Below, in pieces: positions 26,562-35,218 of a stretch of 64,000 nucleotides of DNA. The notes beneath the pieces were generated by a model. The model had not been told where the DNA came from. It made no database searches and saw only the letters and a list, made by a program, of their open reading frames with translations. The stretch is from Arenicellales bacterium (lineage in GTDB: Bacteria; Pseudomonadota; Gammaproteobacteria; Arenicellales; JAHEKD01): contig JANQSD010000011.1 of assembly GCA_028284225.1 (NCBI GenBank), positions 62,001 through 126,000 on the forward strand, in the 5' to 3' direction. Numbering within the stretch: position 1 is the first letter of the stretch; the number at the start of each line of letters is the position of its first letter. Position numbers and translations under genes: made by a program.

Positions 26562-27461
26562 ATGAAACAGCAAGTCGTAGACTTTATGTCCGATTTCACC
26601 ATTGAAACCACACCCGGTTCAGCGGCGAAGATTCCAGATTACAGGGAGCATTTGCGCCCGGGATGTGCTATTGCTGTGACATTTTTACCGGGCTCCGACT
26701 ATCGTGATACGATTAGCACAGCTAAACGTTTACGGTCAGAAGGTTTTGAGCCTGTGCCGCATATAGTTGGCCGTTCAGTTCCAAGCGAACAAGATTTAAT
26801 TACATTTTTGGACGCCGTCAACAGTGAAGCAGGTGTCGATCATATTGTTGCCCTGGCCGGTGCAGTAGATCGACCACTCGGCCCTTACGATAGTTCAATG
26901 GCCTTGATGGAAACCGGGCTATTCGACAAATACGGAATTAAAAAAATTGGCGTCGCAGGCCATCCAGAAGGTAATCCGGATATACCTGATAATATGCTTA
27001 AGCAAGCATTGGCGTTTAAAAATAACTACGCAGAAAGATCAGATGCGGATTTATATATTGTGACCCAGTTTGTTTTTGAAGCTGAACCGATTATTAAATG
27101 GGATAAGGCTATTCAAGCTGCCGGCAATAAATTACCGGTACACATTGGTGTGCCCGGCCTGGCTAGTCTTAAAGCGCTGATTGGCCATGCCAGAGCGTGT
27201 GGTATCGGTGCTTCAATGAAATTTTTAACCAAGCAAGCGCGTAACGTTGCTAAATTAATGTCAGTACAATCGCCGGATAAGTTAATTATTGATTTAGCTA
27301 AGTATAAAGCCGAGGATCCGGATTGTGGCATCAAAAAGGTCCACATGTATCCTTTAGGCGGTATGAGACGTAGCGCTGCATACAGTTATGCTTTGGCTGA
27401 CGGTGCGTTTGATATTAACGCCAAAGGCACCGGTTTTGTGCTGCATAATGCAATTGACTAA
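26562..27461 (+). CDS. Methylenetetrahydrofolate reductase-like protein
   Basis: This 299-residue protein belongs to the MTHFR-like family found beside corrinoid methyltransferases and is distinct from the MetF encoded 1.9 kb upstream. It has FLPGSDYRDTISTAKRLRSEGFEPVPHIVGRSV near residues 40-72, ALAGAVDRPLGPYDSS near residue 100 and VAGHPEGNPDIP near residue 129; LMSVQSPD and HMYPLGGM lie toward the C terminus. It probably oxidises methyl-THF to methylene-THF, the reverse of MetF, so that methyl groups can be burned. That direction is inferred from context. Confidence 0.87.
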   Translation: MKQQVVDFMSDFTIETTPGSAAKIPDYREHLRPGCAIAVTFLPGSDYRDTISTAKRLRSEGFEPVPHIVGRSVPSEQDLITFLDAVNSEAGVDHIVALAGAVDRPLGPYDSSMALMETGLFDKYGIKKIGVAGHPEGNPDIPDNMLKQALAFKNNYAERSDADLYIVTQFVFEAEPIIKWDKAIQAAGNKLPVHIGVPGLASLKALIGHARACGIGASMKFLTKQARNVAKLMSVQSPDKLIIDLAKYKAEDPDCGIKKVHMYPLGGMRRSAAYSYALADGAFDINAKGTGFVLHNAID

Positions 27462-27477
27462 CTAAAGAGGATTTACA

Positions 27478-28398
27478 ATGACTGATACCATCATCAGTTC
27501 CGCTACCAAAGAAATCGCAATTGGTTTTGATCGACCCTTCTGTGTGATTGGCGAGCGTATTAACCCAACCGGCCGCAAAATTTTGGCCGAAGAAATGAAA
27601 AACGGTGATTACTCCCGGGTAGAATCCGATGCAAGAGCACAAGTTGCAGCCGGTGCGCATATGCTGGATGTAAATGCAGGCATTCCTCTGGCAGACGAAC
27701 CGCGTATCTTGGCCGAGTGTATTCAACTGGTTCAGTCCATTACCGACTTACCATTAGCTATAGATTCATCAATTGTTGCTGCACTGGAATCAGGGTTATC
27801 TGTTTACCAGGGTAAACCACTGGTTAACTCAGTAACCGGAGAAGAGGAGAGACTAGAAGAAGTTCTGCCTCTGGTCAAAAAATACGATGCGGCCGTCGTT
27901 GCAATTTCCAATGATGAAACAGGTATTTCAGAAGATCCGGATGTGCGTTTTGACGTGGCCAAGAAAATTGTTGAACGTGCAGCTGACTACGGTATTCATT
28001 ACAGTAATATCGTTGTCGACCCATTGGTCATGCCGGTAGGTGCGATTAACACAGCCGGATTGCAAGTGCAAAAGTTACTTCATCGTTTGCGTACCGAATT
28101 GAAAGTTAACACCACTTGCGGCGCTTCTAATTTCAGTTTTGGATTGCCAAATCGTCGTGGCATGAACGGTGCATTTTTAACTATGGCTGCTTGTGCGGGG
28201 ATGACTTCTGCGATTATGAACCCATTACATGAAGAAGATATGACTGCGATTTTGGGAGCAGACGTCATTCTTGGTCATGACCCTGATTGCCTGCGCTGGA
28301 TTAAGCGTTACCGTGAGCCCGTTGCTGGTCAAGCAGCAGATGCAGCTGGCGGTGGTGGCCGTCGCAGCGGTCGCCGACGTGCCAGAGGCAATGCCTGA
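27478..28398 (+). CDS. Methyltetrahydrofolate:corrinoid methyltransferase
   Basis: This 306-residue protein is a pterin-binding TIM-barrel methyltransferase of the AcsE/MtgA type. Key patterns are FCVIGERINPTGRK near residue 20, AAGAHMLDVNAGIP near residue 57, IDSS near residue 99, NSVTGE near residue 120 and CGASNFSFGLPNRRG near residue 215. It moves a methyl group between the corrinoid protein and THF. The start has AGAGGA six bases upstream. The C-terminal tail after residue 280 is unusual: alanine, glycine and arginine rich (GGGGRRSGRRRARGNA). It overlaps the GFA gene by 8 bp. Confidence 0.93.
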   Translation: MTDTIISSATKEIAIGFDRPFCVIGERINPTGRKILAEEMKNGDYSRVESDARAQVAAGAHMLDVNAGIPLADEPRILAECIQLVQSITDLPLAIDSSIVAALESGLSVYQGKPLVNSVTGEEERLEEVLPLVKKYDAAVVAISNDETGISEDPDVRFDVAKKIVERAADYGIHYSNIVVDPLVMPVGAINTAGLQVQKLLHRLRTELKVNTTCGASNFSFGLPNRRGMNGAFLTMAACAGMTSAIMNPLHEEDMTAILGADVILGHDPDCLRWIKRYREPVAGQAADAAGGGGRRSGRRRARGNA

Positions 28399-28804
28399 TT
28401 CAACTAACGAATCAAACACAAGGGCAACCGGCAGTTGCTTTTGTGGTGCAGTGACATACAAGGTCACAGGCGAGCTAAGAGACATAAAAGCTTGCCATTG
28501 CAGTCAGTGTAGGAAAACCAGCGGTAACTATGTCGTTGCTTCTGCTGCTGATACAGATTTAGTTATAAGCGACCAAGGCTCATTGACCTGGTTTCAATCT
28601 TCGAATGAGGCTCAAAGAGGCTTTTGCAGTGGTTGTGGCGGCAACTTATTTTGGAAACATCAAGACAAAGATTACACCAGTATCATGGCAGGAACATTGG
28701 ATTTGCCAACCAATTTGAAAATAATCAGCCATATTTACGTTGCCGATGCCAGCGATTATCATTCGTTCCACGAAAACGATGTCACTTATGAACAGGAAGA
28801 CTAA
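28391..28804 (+). CDS. GFA family (glutathione-dependent formaldehyde-activating-like) protein
   Basis: This 137-residue protein has the zinc-binding pattern of the GFA family: GSCFCGAVTYKV near residue 14, KACHCSQCRKTSG near residue 34 and RGFCSGCGGNLFW near residue 76. A longer frame opens upstream, but an AGAGG site and the 8-bp overlap with the preceding gene set this ATG. The family is named for an enzyme once thought to join formaldehyde and glutathione; most members are uncharacterised. Its setting between two corrinoid genes gives a hint of a formaldehyde or redox link. Its stop overlaps the next ATG by one base. Confidence 0.88.
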   Translation: MPDSTNESNTRATGSCFCGAVTYKVTGELRDIKACHCSQCRKTSGNYVVASAADTDLVISDQGSLTWFQSSNEAQRGFCSGCGGNLFWKHQDKDYTSIMAGTLDLPTNLKIISHIYVADASDYHSFHENDVTYEQED

Positions 28805-30831
28805 TGTCGCAAGCTAATGAAGCACTGATTGTTTTTACGCCATCCGGTAGACGTGGGTACTACCCTAAGGGCACGACGGTTTTAGAAGCTGCGCGAGACC
28901 TGGGTGTTGATTTAGATTCTGTCTGCGGTGGTCATGGTCTATGTGGTCGCTGTCAGGTTGTGCAAAGTGTAGGCAGTTTCCCTAAACACGGTATTGAATC
29001 CGAGGCTGATCACTTATCGGACTTTAGCGATACCGAAGAAGATTATATTGATGTTTATGGTGATATGGGTGATGGCCGCAGATTAGGTTGCTCGGCCCAG
29101 ATTCTGGGTGATTTGGTTATCGATATTCCACCGGACAGCCAGGTTCATAAGCAAGTTGTGCGAAAGCGTGCTGAAGTGCATCATATTGAAGTTAATCCGC
29201 TTATTCGATTGCACTATGTAGAAGTTCGTGAGCCGGATATGCACGATCCTTCCGGGGACTTACAACGCTTAAAAGAAGCGCTAAAAGATCAATGGGATAT
29301 ATCTGTTCTGGATGTTGATTATTATTTGCTTGGTCAATTGCAGGGAATTTTACGTAAGGACGATTGGAAAGTTACTGTTGCGATTTATGCCGAGAAGCGC
29401 ATTATTGCCGTATGGCCCGGTTTTAAAGATACGGTTTACGGCATGGCCGTGGACGTGGGGTCAACCACTATTGCTGCTCATCTGTGTTCATTTTATGACG
29501 GTGAAGTGCTGGGTTCAGCAGGGTTAATGAATCCGCAAATCAAATTCGGTGAAGACTTAATGAGCCGGGTGTCATATGTAATGATGAATCCCGGCGGTGA
29601 TAAACAAATGACCGCGGCCGTGCGCGAAGCATTGCAGGAATTAGCTGCCAGTGTTTGCCAAGAAGCAAGTATCCAGCTGACTGATATTATTGAAATTACG
29701 TTGGTTGGTAATCCCATTATGCATCATCTGATGTTGGGGATAGATCCTACAGAACTCGGCGGTGCACCGTTTGCTTTATCGACAGATGAGGCCATTACTG
29801 TTATGGCATCTGAATTGAATCTGGCCTTGAACCCGGGTGCCAGGGCATTTGTTTTACCTTGTATTGCCGGTCACGTGGGTGCAGATACGGCTGGTGTGGT
29901 GTTATCAGAAGCGCCATACCAACGGGATGAAATCACCCTGGTGGTGGATGTAGGTACCAATGCGGAAATTGTTCTCGGCAACAAACAGCGTATGCTGGCT
30001 GCATCCAGCCCGACCGGCCCGGCCTTTGAGGGCGCACAAATCAGTTGCGGTCAACGTGCTGCCCCAGGAGCGATTGAACGTGTACGCATTGACCCGCAGA
30101 CACTGGAACCCCGGTTTAGAGTAATCGGCTGTGATTTATGGTCGGATGAAGATGGTTTTGATTCTCAGGTACAGGATGTAGGCATTACCGGGGTTTGCGG
30201 TTCCGGCATCATCGAAATCATTGCCGAAATGTTTTTAGCGGGAATTATCAGTTCTGACGGAGTAATTGACGGTTCGTTAGCGGCTAAGTCACCGCGTATT
30301 ATTGAAGACGGTCGAACTTTTGCTTATCTGATTCACGATGGAGATGTCAAACTCAAGATTATCCAGAACGACGTGCGCGCCATTCAGCTTGCCAAAGCCG
30401 CACTCTATGCCGGGGTGCGTTTATTGATGGACCACATGCAAATCGAAACTGTTGATCGTATTCGCCTGGCAGGGGCATTCGGCAGCCATATCGATGTTAA
30501 ATACGCCACTATTCTTGGCCTGATTCCGGACTGTGATCTTGAATACGTGACGTCGGCCGGTAATGCCGCAGGCACAGGTGCGCGTATAGCTTTACTCGAC
30601 CAAAATGCGCGTAGTGAAATCAGCAAAGTCGTTAAACAAATCGAAAAAATTGAAACCGCAGTAGAAGCAAAATTTCAGGATCACTTTGTCGAGGCCATGG
30701 CCATTCCTCACAAAACCGCCAGCTACCCCAATCTGAGCAAAGTGGTAAATTTACCCGAACCCAAATTTCTGTCCAAATCGACTGAGAGTGAAGGTGGTGG
30801 GGAAGGTAGACGGCGGAGAAGGCGGCGGTAA
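28804..30831 (+). CDS. Corrinoid-activating ASKHA protein with 2Fe-2S domain (RamA/RACE-like)
   Basis: This 675-residue protein reductively reactivates oxidised corrinoid proteins using ATP. The N-terminal ferredoxin domain has the 2Fe-2S cysteines Cys41, Cys47, Cys50 and about Cys96 (CGGHGLCGRC and LGCSA). A linker region (about residues 110-205) leads to the ASKHA ATPase domain with AVDVGSTTIAAHL near residue 216, VGNPIMHHLMLG near residue 303, LVVDVGTNAEIVLG near residue 378 and TGVCGSGIIEII near residue 465. The tail (GGGEGRRRRRRR) is strongly basic, like that of the methyltransferase two genes upstream. It is the last gene of the cluster. Confidence 0.93.
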   Translation: MSQANEALIVFTPSGRRGYYPKGTTVLEAARDLGVDLDSVCGGHGLCGRCQVVQSVGSFPKHGIESEADHLSDFSDTEEDYIDVYGDMGDGRRLGCSAQILGDLVIDIPPDSQVHKQVVRKRAEVHHIEVNPLIRLHYVEVREPDMHDPSGDLQRLKEALKDQWDISVLDVDYYLLGQLQGILRKDDWKVTVAIYAEKRIIAVWPGFKDTVYGMAVDVGSTTIAAHLCSFYDGEVLGSAGLMNPQIKFGEDLMSRVSYVMMNPGGDKQMTAAVREALQELAASVCQEASIQLTDIIEITLVGNPIMHHLMLGIDPTELGGAPFALSTDEAITVMASELNLALNPGARAFVLPCIAGHVGADTAGVVLSEAPYQRDEITLVVDVGTNAEIVLGNKQRMLAASSPTGPAFEGAQISCGQRAAPGAIERVRIDPQTLEPRFRVIGCDLWSDEDGFDSQVQDVGITGVCGSGIIEIIAEMFLAGIISSDGVIDGSLAAKSPRIIEDGRTFAYLIHDGDVKLKIIQNDVRAIQLAKAALYAGVRLLMDHMQIETVDRIRLAGAFGSHIDVKYATILGLIPDCDLEYVTSAGNAAGTGARIALLDQNARSEISKVVKQIEKIETAVEAKFQDHFVEAMAIPHKTASYPNLSKVVNLPEPKFLSKSTESEGGGEGRRRRRRR

Positions 30832-31384
30832 GCAGACTATTTCATCATTAGTTTGGACTGCCTTATTCCTACTTTATTGCCGATCCCCTCTCAGGGGAGG
30901 TTAGGTGGGTTTTTTATAAGTGCCCGTTTCATTTCCCAGTGAAATTGATCTTAGATAATCCGAACTTCCCAACTTCGAATCATTGCCCATCCCCCTGGAA
31001 GGGGGAGAACCATTTTCCTCCCCTGTCAGGGGAGGTTAGGAGGGGTAGTATTACTAAAAGCCCGTTTTGTTTCCCGATGAAAAAGACCGGCACAAGACCG
31101 CAACGATTGAGTTTTTATAATTGCCGATCCCACTGGCAAAAATTCGAAGTAATACATGTCGGACTTGCATTAAAAGTGTTCACCGGGAAGCTGAGTGATG
31201 CCTTTAAACTGGGTTTTTGCTTGAAGCCCGTTTCATTGCCCGGTAAAACAGACCGAAATTAGTCTGAACTGCTTTACTCCTAAATCATTGCCGATCCCTG
31301 TCAGGGGAGGCTAGGAGGGGTAAATTGATAGAACACGAAACTATTTATCAGTAGATTAATCAAACGATAGAATAATATTTATGA
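30832..31384. repeat. Intergenic repeat array (hairpin family, three units)
   Basis: This 553-bp gap has no credible gene. Three copies of a GCCCGTTTcaTTtCCC block occur near 30922, 31059 and 31226, each followed by GTRAAA-like sequence and GAC/GAT. G-rich and C-rich palindromes of the type CCTCCCCTGTCAGGGGAGG lie at about 30887, 30990, 31017 and 31295. The stretch 31128-31250 is the reverse complement of a unit seen at 45.73-45.85 kb and 52.6-52.73 kb. The pieces are arranged like nested or tandem MITE-like elements. The first unit follows the ASKHA gene and may terminate its transcript. Confidence 0.75.
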
Positions 31385-31945
31385 TCAAGTTAGGTTTGGC
31401 GCCGTGCTTGTAAAAACTTCATCTTGATTAGCTTGATCGAGTAATCCTTGAAGATTGTCCAGTCCGTCTAATGTGATTCTATCGCGGAAGAGTGCCCAAT
31501 CGAGAAAACAGGCGCAGCGTAAAGAACTATCCAGTGATACATCTGACTCGGCAGAGAAGCGAGTATTGAGTTCATTAAGTCCGCTTTCGATACGATTTTG
31601 TTGGCGGCTTAAATAATTGATCTGTCCTGGTCCGAACCCCTCGTTTTCCAGCAAAAATAAATTGATGCTGGTATCGAGCACGGTGTTAGTAATGGTGAAT
31701 AATTCATAGTCTTGAATATCCTTTAGATATGGTTTACCAGATTTCTCGCGAACAAATTTTAATATTGAACTTGAGTCAGTCAACATGATGTCACCGTCAG
31801 AGAAAAAGGGCACTTTAGCTGTGGGTGATCGTTCGGCACTCATGGCATAGTCAGCTTCGACAAATTCGAAATCAAAACCGGATTGTGCCAGCGCAACGCG
31901 GCAATGACGTACAAATGGTGAGGTGTAACTGCCGTAAAGTATCAT
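31385..31945 (-). CDS. Glutathione S-transferase family protein
   Basis: This 186-residue protein has an N-terminal thioredoxin-like GST domain: LYGSYTSPFVRHCRVALAQSG at the start, a cis-proline KVPFF motif near residue 44 and a DSSSILKFV segment near residue 57. The C-terminal helical domain is short. It is the last gene of a minus-strand trio with the GlxA-type regulator and HyuA, though a 188-bp repeat-bearing gap precedes it. The substrate is unknown. Confidence 0.85.
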   Translation of the reverse strand: MILYGSYTSPFVRHCRVALAQSGFDFEFVEADYAMSAERSPTAKVPFFSDGDIMLTDSSSILKFVREKSGKPYLKDIQDYELFTITNTVLDTSINLFLLENEGFGPGQINYLSRQQNRIESGLNELNTRFSAESDVSLDSSLRCACFLDWALFRDRITLDGLDNLQGLLDQANQDEVFTSTAPNLT

Positions 31946-32133
31946 TTTTATTTCCTTAATTTGCTAATGTTGGAAATATAGCAGAATCTAATGGTCTTAT
32001 TGATTTTGATTTAATGGATTCCCGCTCTCCGCCTACGCGGGGACAGGCTGCGCGGGGACAGGCTGCGCGGGAATGAGACGATCTGTACAAACAGGTCGAG
32101 ATGAAAACTTTATTTAGAGGCGTTTTTCCGTGA
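31946..32133. repeat. REP-like element with tandem duplication
   Basis: GGATTCCCGC (32016-32025) pairs with GCGGGAATG near 32068, enclosing an internally duplicated CGCGGGGACAGGCTG unit present twice in tandem between about 32036 and 32066. This is a REP palindrome with an expanded centre, related to the one at 2245. It lies between the regulator and the GST genes. Confidence 0.6.
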
Positions 32134-33132
32134 CTAGCTTGCTGCGGATTTTACTTCGGGTTTGTTGATAATTTCGCCCTGTTGGCGAATTCGCCGCTCA
32201 TCACGTGGTGCAATGCCGAACATATCGCGATAACACTTGCTGAAGTGGGGTGCGGAAACAAAACCGCAAGCGAAAGCGACATCGACAATTGACTTGCTGG
32301 TTTGCAATAGTAGTTCACGTGCACGTTTAAGACGTAATTCCAGATAGTATCGGGTCGGCACACATTGCAAATATTTCTGGAATAAACGTTCAAGCTGTCG
32401 GCGTGATAATCCAACATGGTAAGCCAGTTCATCCAGGCTCATAGGTTCTTCGATATTGGATTCCATTAAGGTCACCGCTTCTATCAGCTTGGGTTGCCCG
32501 GTACCCAGAAATTGTTTTAGTGGAATACGCTGGCGATCATGCTGGTTACGAATACGTTCTAAAATGAATTCTTCTGATATCGATGCGGCCAGTTCAGCGC
32601 CATGCTGTTTTTTGATTATATTCAACATCAAATCCAGTGTTGCCACTCCACCTGCACAGGTATAGCGATTTTTATCGATTTCGAATAACTCAGACGAAAC
32701 AATAATATTTGGGAATTCCTCTCGCATACTGGCCATATTTTCCCAATGGATGGTGCAGCGATGATTGTCCAATAATCCGGCTTTGGCTAACAAATAGGTG
32801 CCTGTGCAAATTGCGCCCATCGCTATTTGAGTTTTTTCCAGTTTTTTCAGCCAGAATAAAGTCGACTTATCGGCATGATTTTGCACATTGACGCCGCCAC
32901 AGACGAACAGCATGTCTAGCGGCAAGGCATTGTCCAAGGATTTGTCAGCCAATATTGTTAAGCCGCTGCTGGATTTAATAGGTTCTCCATCAGCCGTAAT
33001 GACGCTCCAGTCATAGAGGTGTTTGCCTGATAGGCGATTGGCCATACGCAAGGGTTCTATCCCTGATGTGAAAGCAATCATGGAGTATTCAGGCAGTAAT
33101 AAAAAGCCCAGATGAGTCGCCTGTGTACTCAT
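32134..33132 (-). CDS. GlxA/GbdR-type AraC family transcriptional regulator
   Basis: This 332-residue regulator has an N-terminal DJ-1/PfpI-type amidase-like domain (residues about 9-170, with ICTGTYLLAKAGLLDN near residue 113) and a C-terminal AraC HTH (about residues 225-320, with LDELAYHVGLSRRQLERLFQKYL and the second helix-turn-helix VDVAFACGFVSAPHFSKCYRDMFG). This layout is shared with GbdR, the activator of glycine betaine and sarcosine catabolism, and with carnitine regulator CdhR. Given the sox and creatinase genes in the window, a betaine/sarcosine-type effector is plausible but unproved. It is read in the same direction as the HyuA gene upstream. Confidence 0.88.
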   Translation of the reverse strand: MSTQATHLGFLLLPEYSMIAFTSGIEPLRMANRLSGKHLYDWSVITADGEPIKSSSGLTILADKSLDNALPLDMLFVCGGVNVQNHADKSTLFWLKKLEKTQIAMGAICTGTYLLAKAGLLDNHRCTIHWENMASMREEFPNIIVSSELFEIDKNRYTCAGGVATLDLMLNIIKKQHGAELAASISEEFILERIRNQHDRQRIPLKQFLGTGQPKLIEAVTLMESNIEEPMSLDELAYHVGLSRRQLERLFQKYLQCVPTRYYLELRLKRARELLLQTSKSIVDVAFACGFVSAPHFSKCYRDMFGIAPRDERRIRQQGEIINKPEVKSAAS

Positions 33133-33196
33133 TTTTTAACTGTGTGAATAGACATGCTTTTTAGATTAACCGAAAAATTGGTCTTGATACAAGTTG

Positions 33197-35209
33197 TTAG
33201 ACACTTTCGATGCCTGTTGGCTCGCCTTCAGCAGTAGCCACAATTCTTGATTCAATGAATAATTGGTAATCACCGGGTCCAGTTACAAACACTTCTTTGT
33301 GAGAGACCTTAGTGTTGATGTTCTGTCCTCCCGCGCTGACAGCATTGGTTTGTGCCTGCTGTTCACAGAATGTTTTACCGTATTCGATAGCACTATCCAA
33401 GTCATTAAAGTCTTTTATTTGGTCGCTGCAATGAACACGGTATAGTCCTTCACTAGGCGCTGTAATCAAACCGTGAACTTTTTGCAATACGCGACTGGTT
33501 GCCGCCCCAACTGCATTACATACATCTGCATGTTCAGGAACAATGCATTCAGTTGCAAAGCGCTGTGCGACCTGGGGATAGAACATGGCTGCAGGAGCTC
33601 CGATCGCAACAATCGGTTGCTTGAACTTGATGCTTGAGTCAAAAAAGATGTTATCAGGTTGTTCGAGCAATACACCGCTAAGCCTGTCTGCACTCATGTC
33701 TTTACTGAGGCCGGCCTGGTCATAGGTATGCAGGACTGTGGTTTCCAACAAAACTCGACAAGTTTTATCGATAACCAGATTAATGATCTGTTGACTAAAC
33801 AGTTTTATATCTAATTCTTTGTCGCTTTGGCGTTCTATCAAGCGACACATTAATTTGGCAGCATTAATGGCATCCTGAGGATTCCATTTTTTGAATTCAC
33901 CAACAACATGTAAGGCATCAGTAGGCGTAAATGCTGAGACGTTTACTATGCCGCGCTTGCGCAATCGAGTCAGGGCACGTTCAAATGCGGGTGATTCAAA
34001 TAGTGTATTTAAATCTTTTGGGCCTTGTTTGAGAATCTCATAGATTCGCTTTTCACTGGTAGAACGAAACACATTATCATTAGTGACATCCAGTAGCTTG
34101 ACTGCAAATCTTGCGTCAGTTTCACGGGCATCATTTTCTAATTGCTCAGCCAATAACTTGCCTATTTGTGGATATTGGTTGACCAATTGACACACTGGAA
34201 TGGCACGTTCAGTTGACAGGGTAGGCACGCCGAGTTTGAGTAAAACTTCACTGTCACCCCCTAATCCGCGAGTATTGACACTGACAGCTTCAACCATGGT
34301 TTGCCAACCGCCAACATTGGCTCCACTGCGGTCAATCGTTGGAGCGCCATCTTCCAGCATGGCCACGTCTGTGGTAGTGCCGCCGATATCGGAAACGATA
34401 GCATTATCAATTTTGGATAAATAACGGGCGCCGTGCAAACTCGCGGCGGGCCCGGATAGAATTGTTTCAACTGGCTTATGCAGTGCTTGCTTGGCATAAA
34501 CCAGTGAACCGTCACCTTGTACCACCATTACAGGCGCAGTGATGGAATGGTTTTCAAGTAGTTTTTCGATTGAACTTATCAGTGAGGTCAGCAGCGGGAT
34601 CAAGCGGGCATTAAATAGACAGGTTAACGCACGTTTGGGTGCATCGAGTTTTGATGTCAGTTCATGTGAACAAGTTACCGGCAAACCGGTTAAATTCGTA
34701 ATCAGTTGTTTGGCTTTGAGTTCGTGATCCGGATTACGAACAGAAAAATAACCTGCAACAGCATAACCGGAAGCCGTTGACTTTGAGTTTTTTATTTCGC
34801 TTTCTAATTTTTCCAAATCTAATTCAGCGTTGGTTTCACCGGAGGCTTTGTGACCGCCATCGATATATATCGTACTGTCTTCTCCGATTGCCTGTCTGAG
34901 TGTGGAGTGGTAGGTCACATGGTCAGGCTGACCGATGAGTACCAGACAGGCATTACGCCCATGGTTTTCTACCATTGCGTTAGTCGCCAGGGTTGTCGAC
35001 AAACCGACCATGGATATCGCTTTTTGTTGTTCGTTTAAGCGGTCGAGTAAACCACTGACAGCTTCATTTATGCCGATAAATAAGTCATGGTAGGTGGTCA
35101 AGGCTTTGTTTGTGGCGAGAATGCCTTTTTTTGTATCAAGCAATACGGCATCGGTGAATGTCCCGCCTGTGTCTATCCCCAATCGATAAGCCAAGTTAGC
35201 TATCTCCAA
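33197..35209 (-). CDS. Hydantoinase/oxoprolinase family protein (HyuA type)
   Basis: This 670-residue protein has the ASKHA-type ATP-binding hallmarks of HyuA: GIDTGGTFTDAVLLD at residues 11-25, STTLATNAM near residue 70, VVQGDGSL near residue 228 and ISDIGGTTTDVAML near residue 272. The family cleaves hydantoin or 5-oxoproline type amides with ATP; N-methylhydantoinase, which leads to N-carbamoylsarcosine and sarcosine, is one member. The start is a TTG. The usual HyuB partner gene is not adjacent, and length alone does not show a fused form. With creatinase in the window, a link to N-methyl compounds is possible. Confidence 0.88.
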   Translation of the reverse strand: MEIANLAYRLGIDTGGTFTDAVLLDTKKGILATNKALTTYHDLFIGINEAVSGLLDRLNEQQKAISMVGLSTTLATNAMVENHGRNACLVLIGQPDHVTYHSTLRQAIGEDSTIYIDGGHKASGETNAELDLEKLESEIKNSKSTASGYAVAGYFSVRNPDHELKAKQLITNLTGLPVTCSHELTSKLDAPKRALTCLFNARLIPLLTSLISSIEKLLENHSITAPVMVVQGDGSLVYAKQALHKPVETILSGPAASLHGARYLSKIDNAIVSDIGGTTTDVAMLEDGAPTIDRSGANVGGWQTMVEAVSVNTRGLGGDSEVLLKLGVPTLSTERAIPVCQLVNQYPQIGKLLAEQLENDARETDARFAVKLLDVTNDNVFRSTSEKRIYEILKQGPKDLNTLFESPAFERALTRLRKRGIVNVSAFTPTDALHVVGEFKKWNPQDAINAAKLMCRLIERQSDKELDIKLFSQQIINLVIDKTCRVLLETTVLHTYDQAGLSKDMSADRLSGVLLEQPDNIFFDSSIKFKQPIVAIGAPAAMFYPQVAQRFATECIVPEHADVCNAVGAATSRVLQKVHGLITAPSEGLYRVHCSDQIKDFNDLDSAIEYGKTFCEQQAQTNAVSAGGQNINTKVSHKEVFVTGPGDYQLFIESRIVATAEGEPTGIESV

Positions 35210-35218
35210 ATCAAATAT

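Noticed and set aside
30874..31325. Possible CRISPR array
   Set aside because: Copies are unequal in length and spacing, spacers are not unique and each unit is palindromic; it fits a MITE-like family better.
35087..35218. Upstream extension of the deacetylase gene
   Set aside because: It lies inside the oppositely read HyuA gene and has no family sequence.
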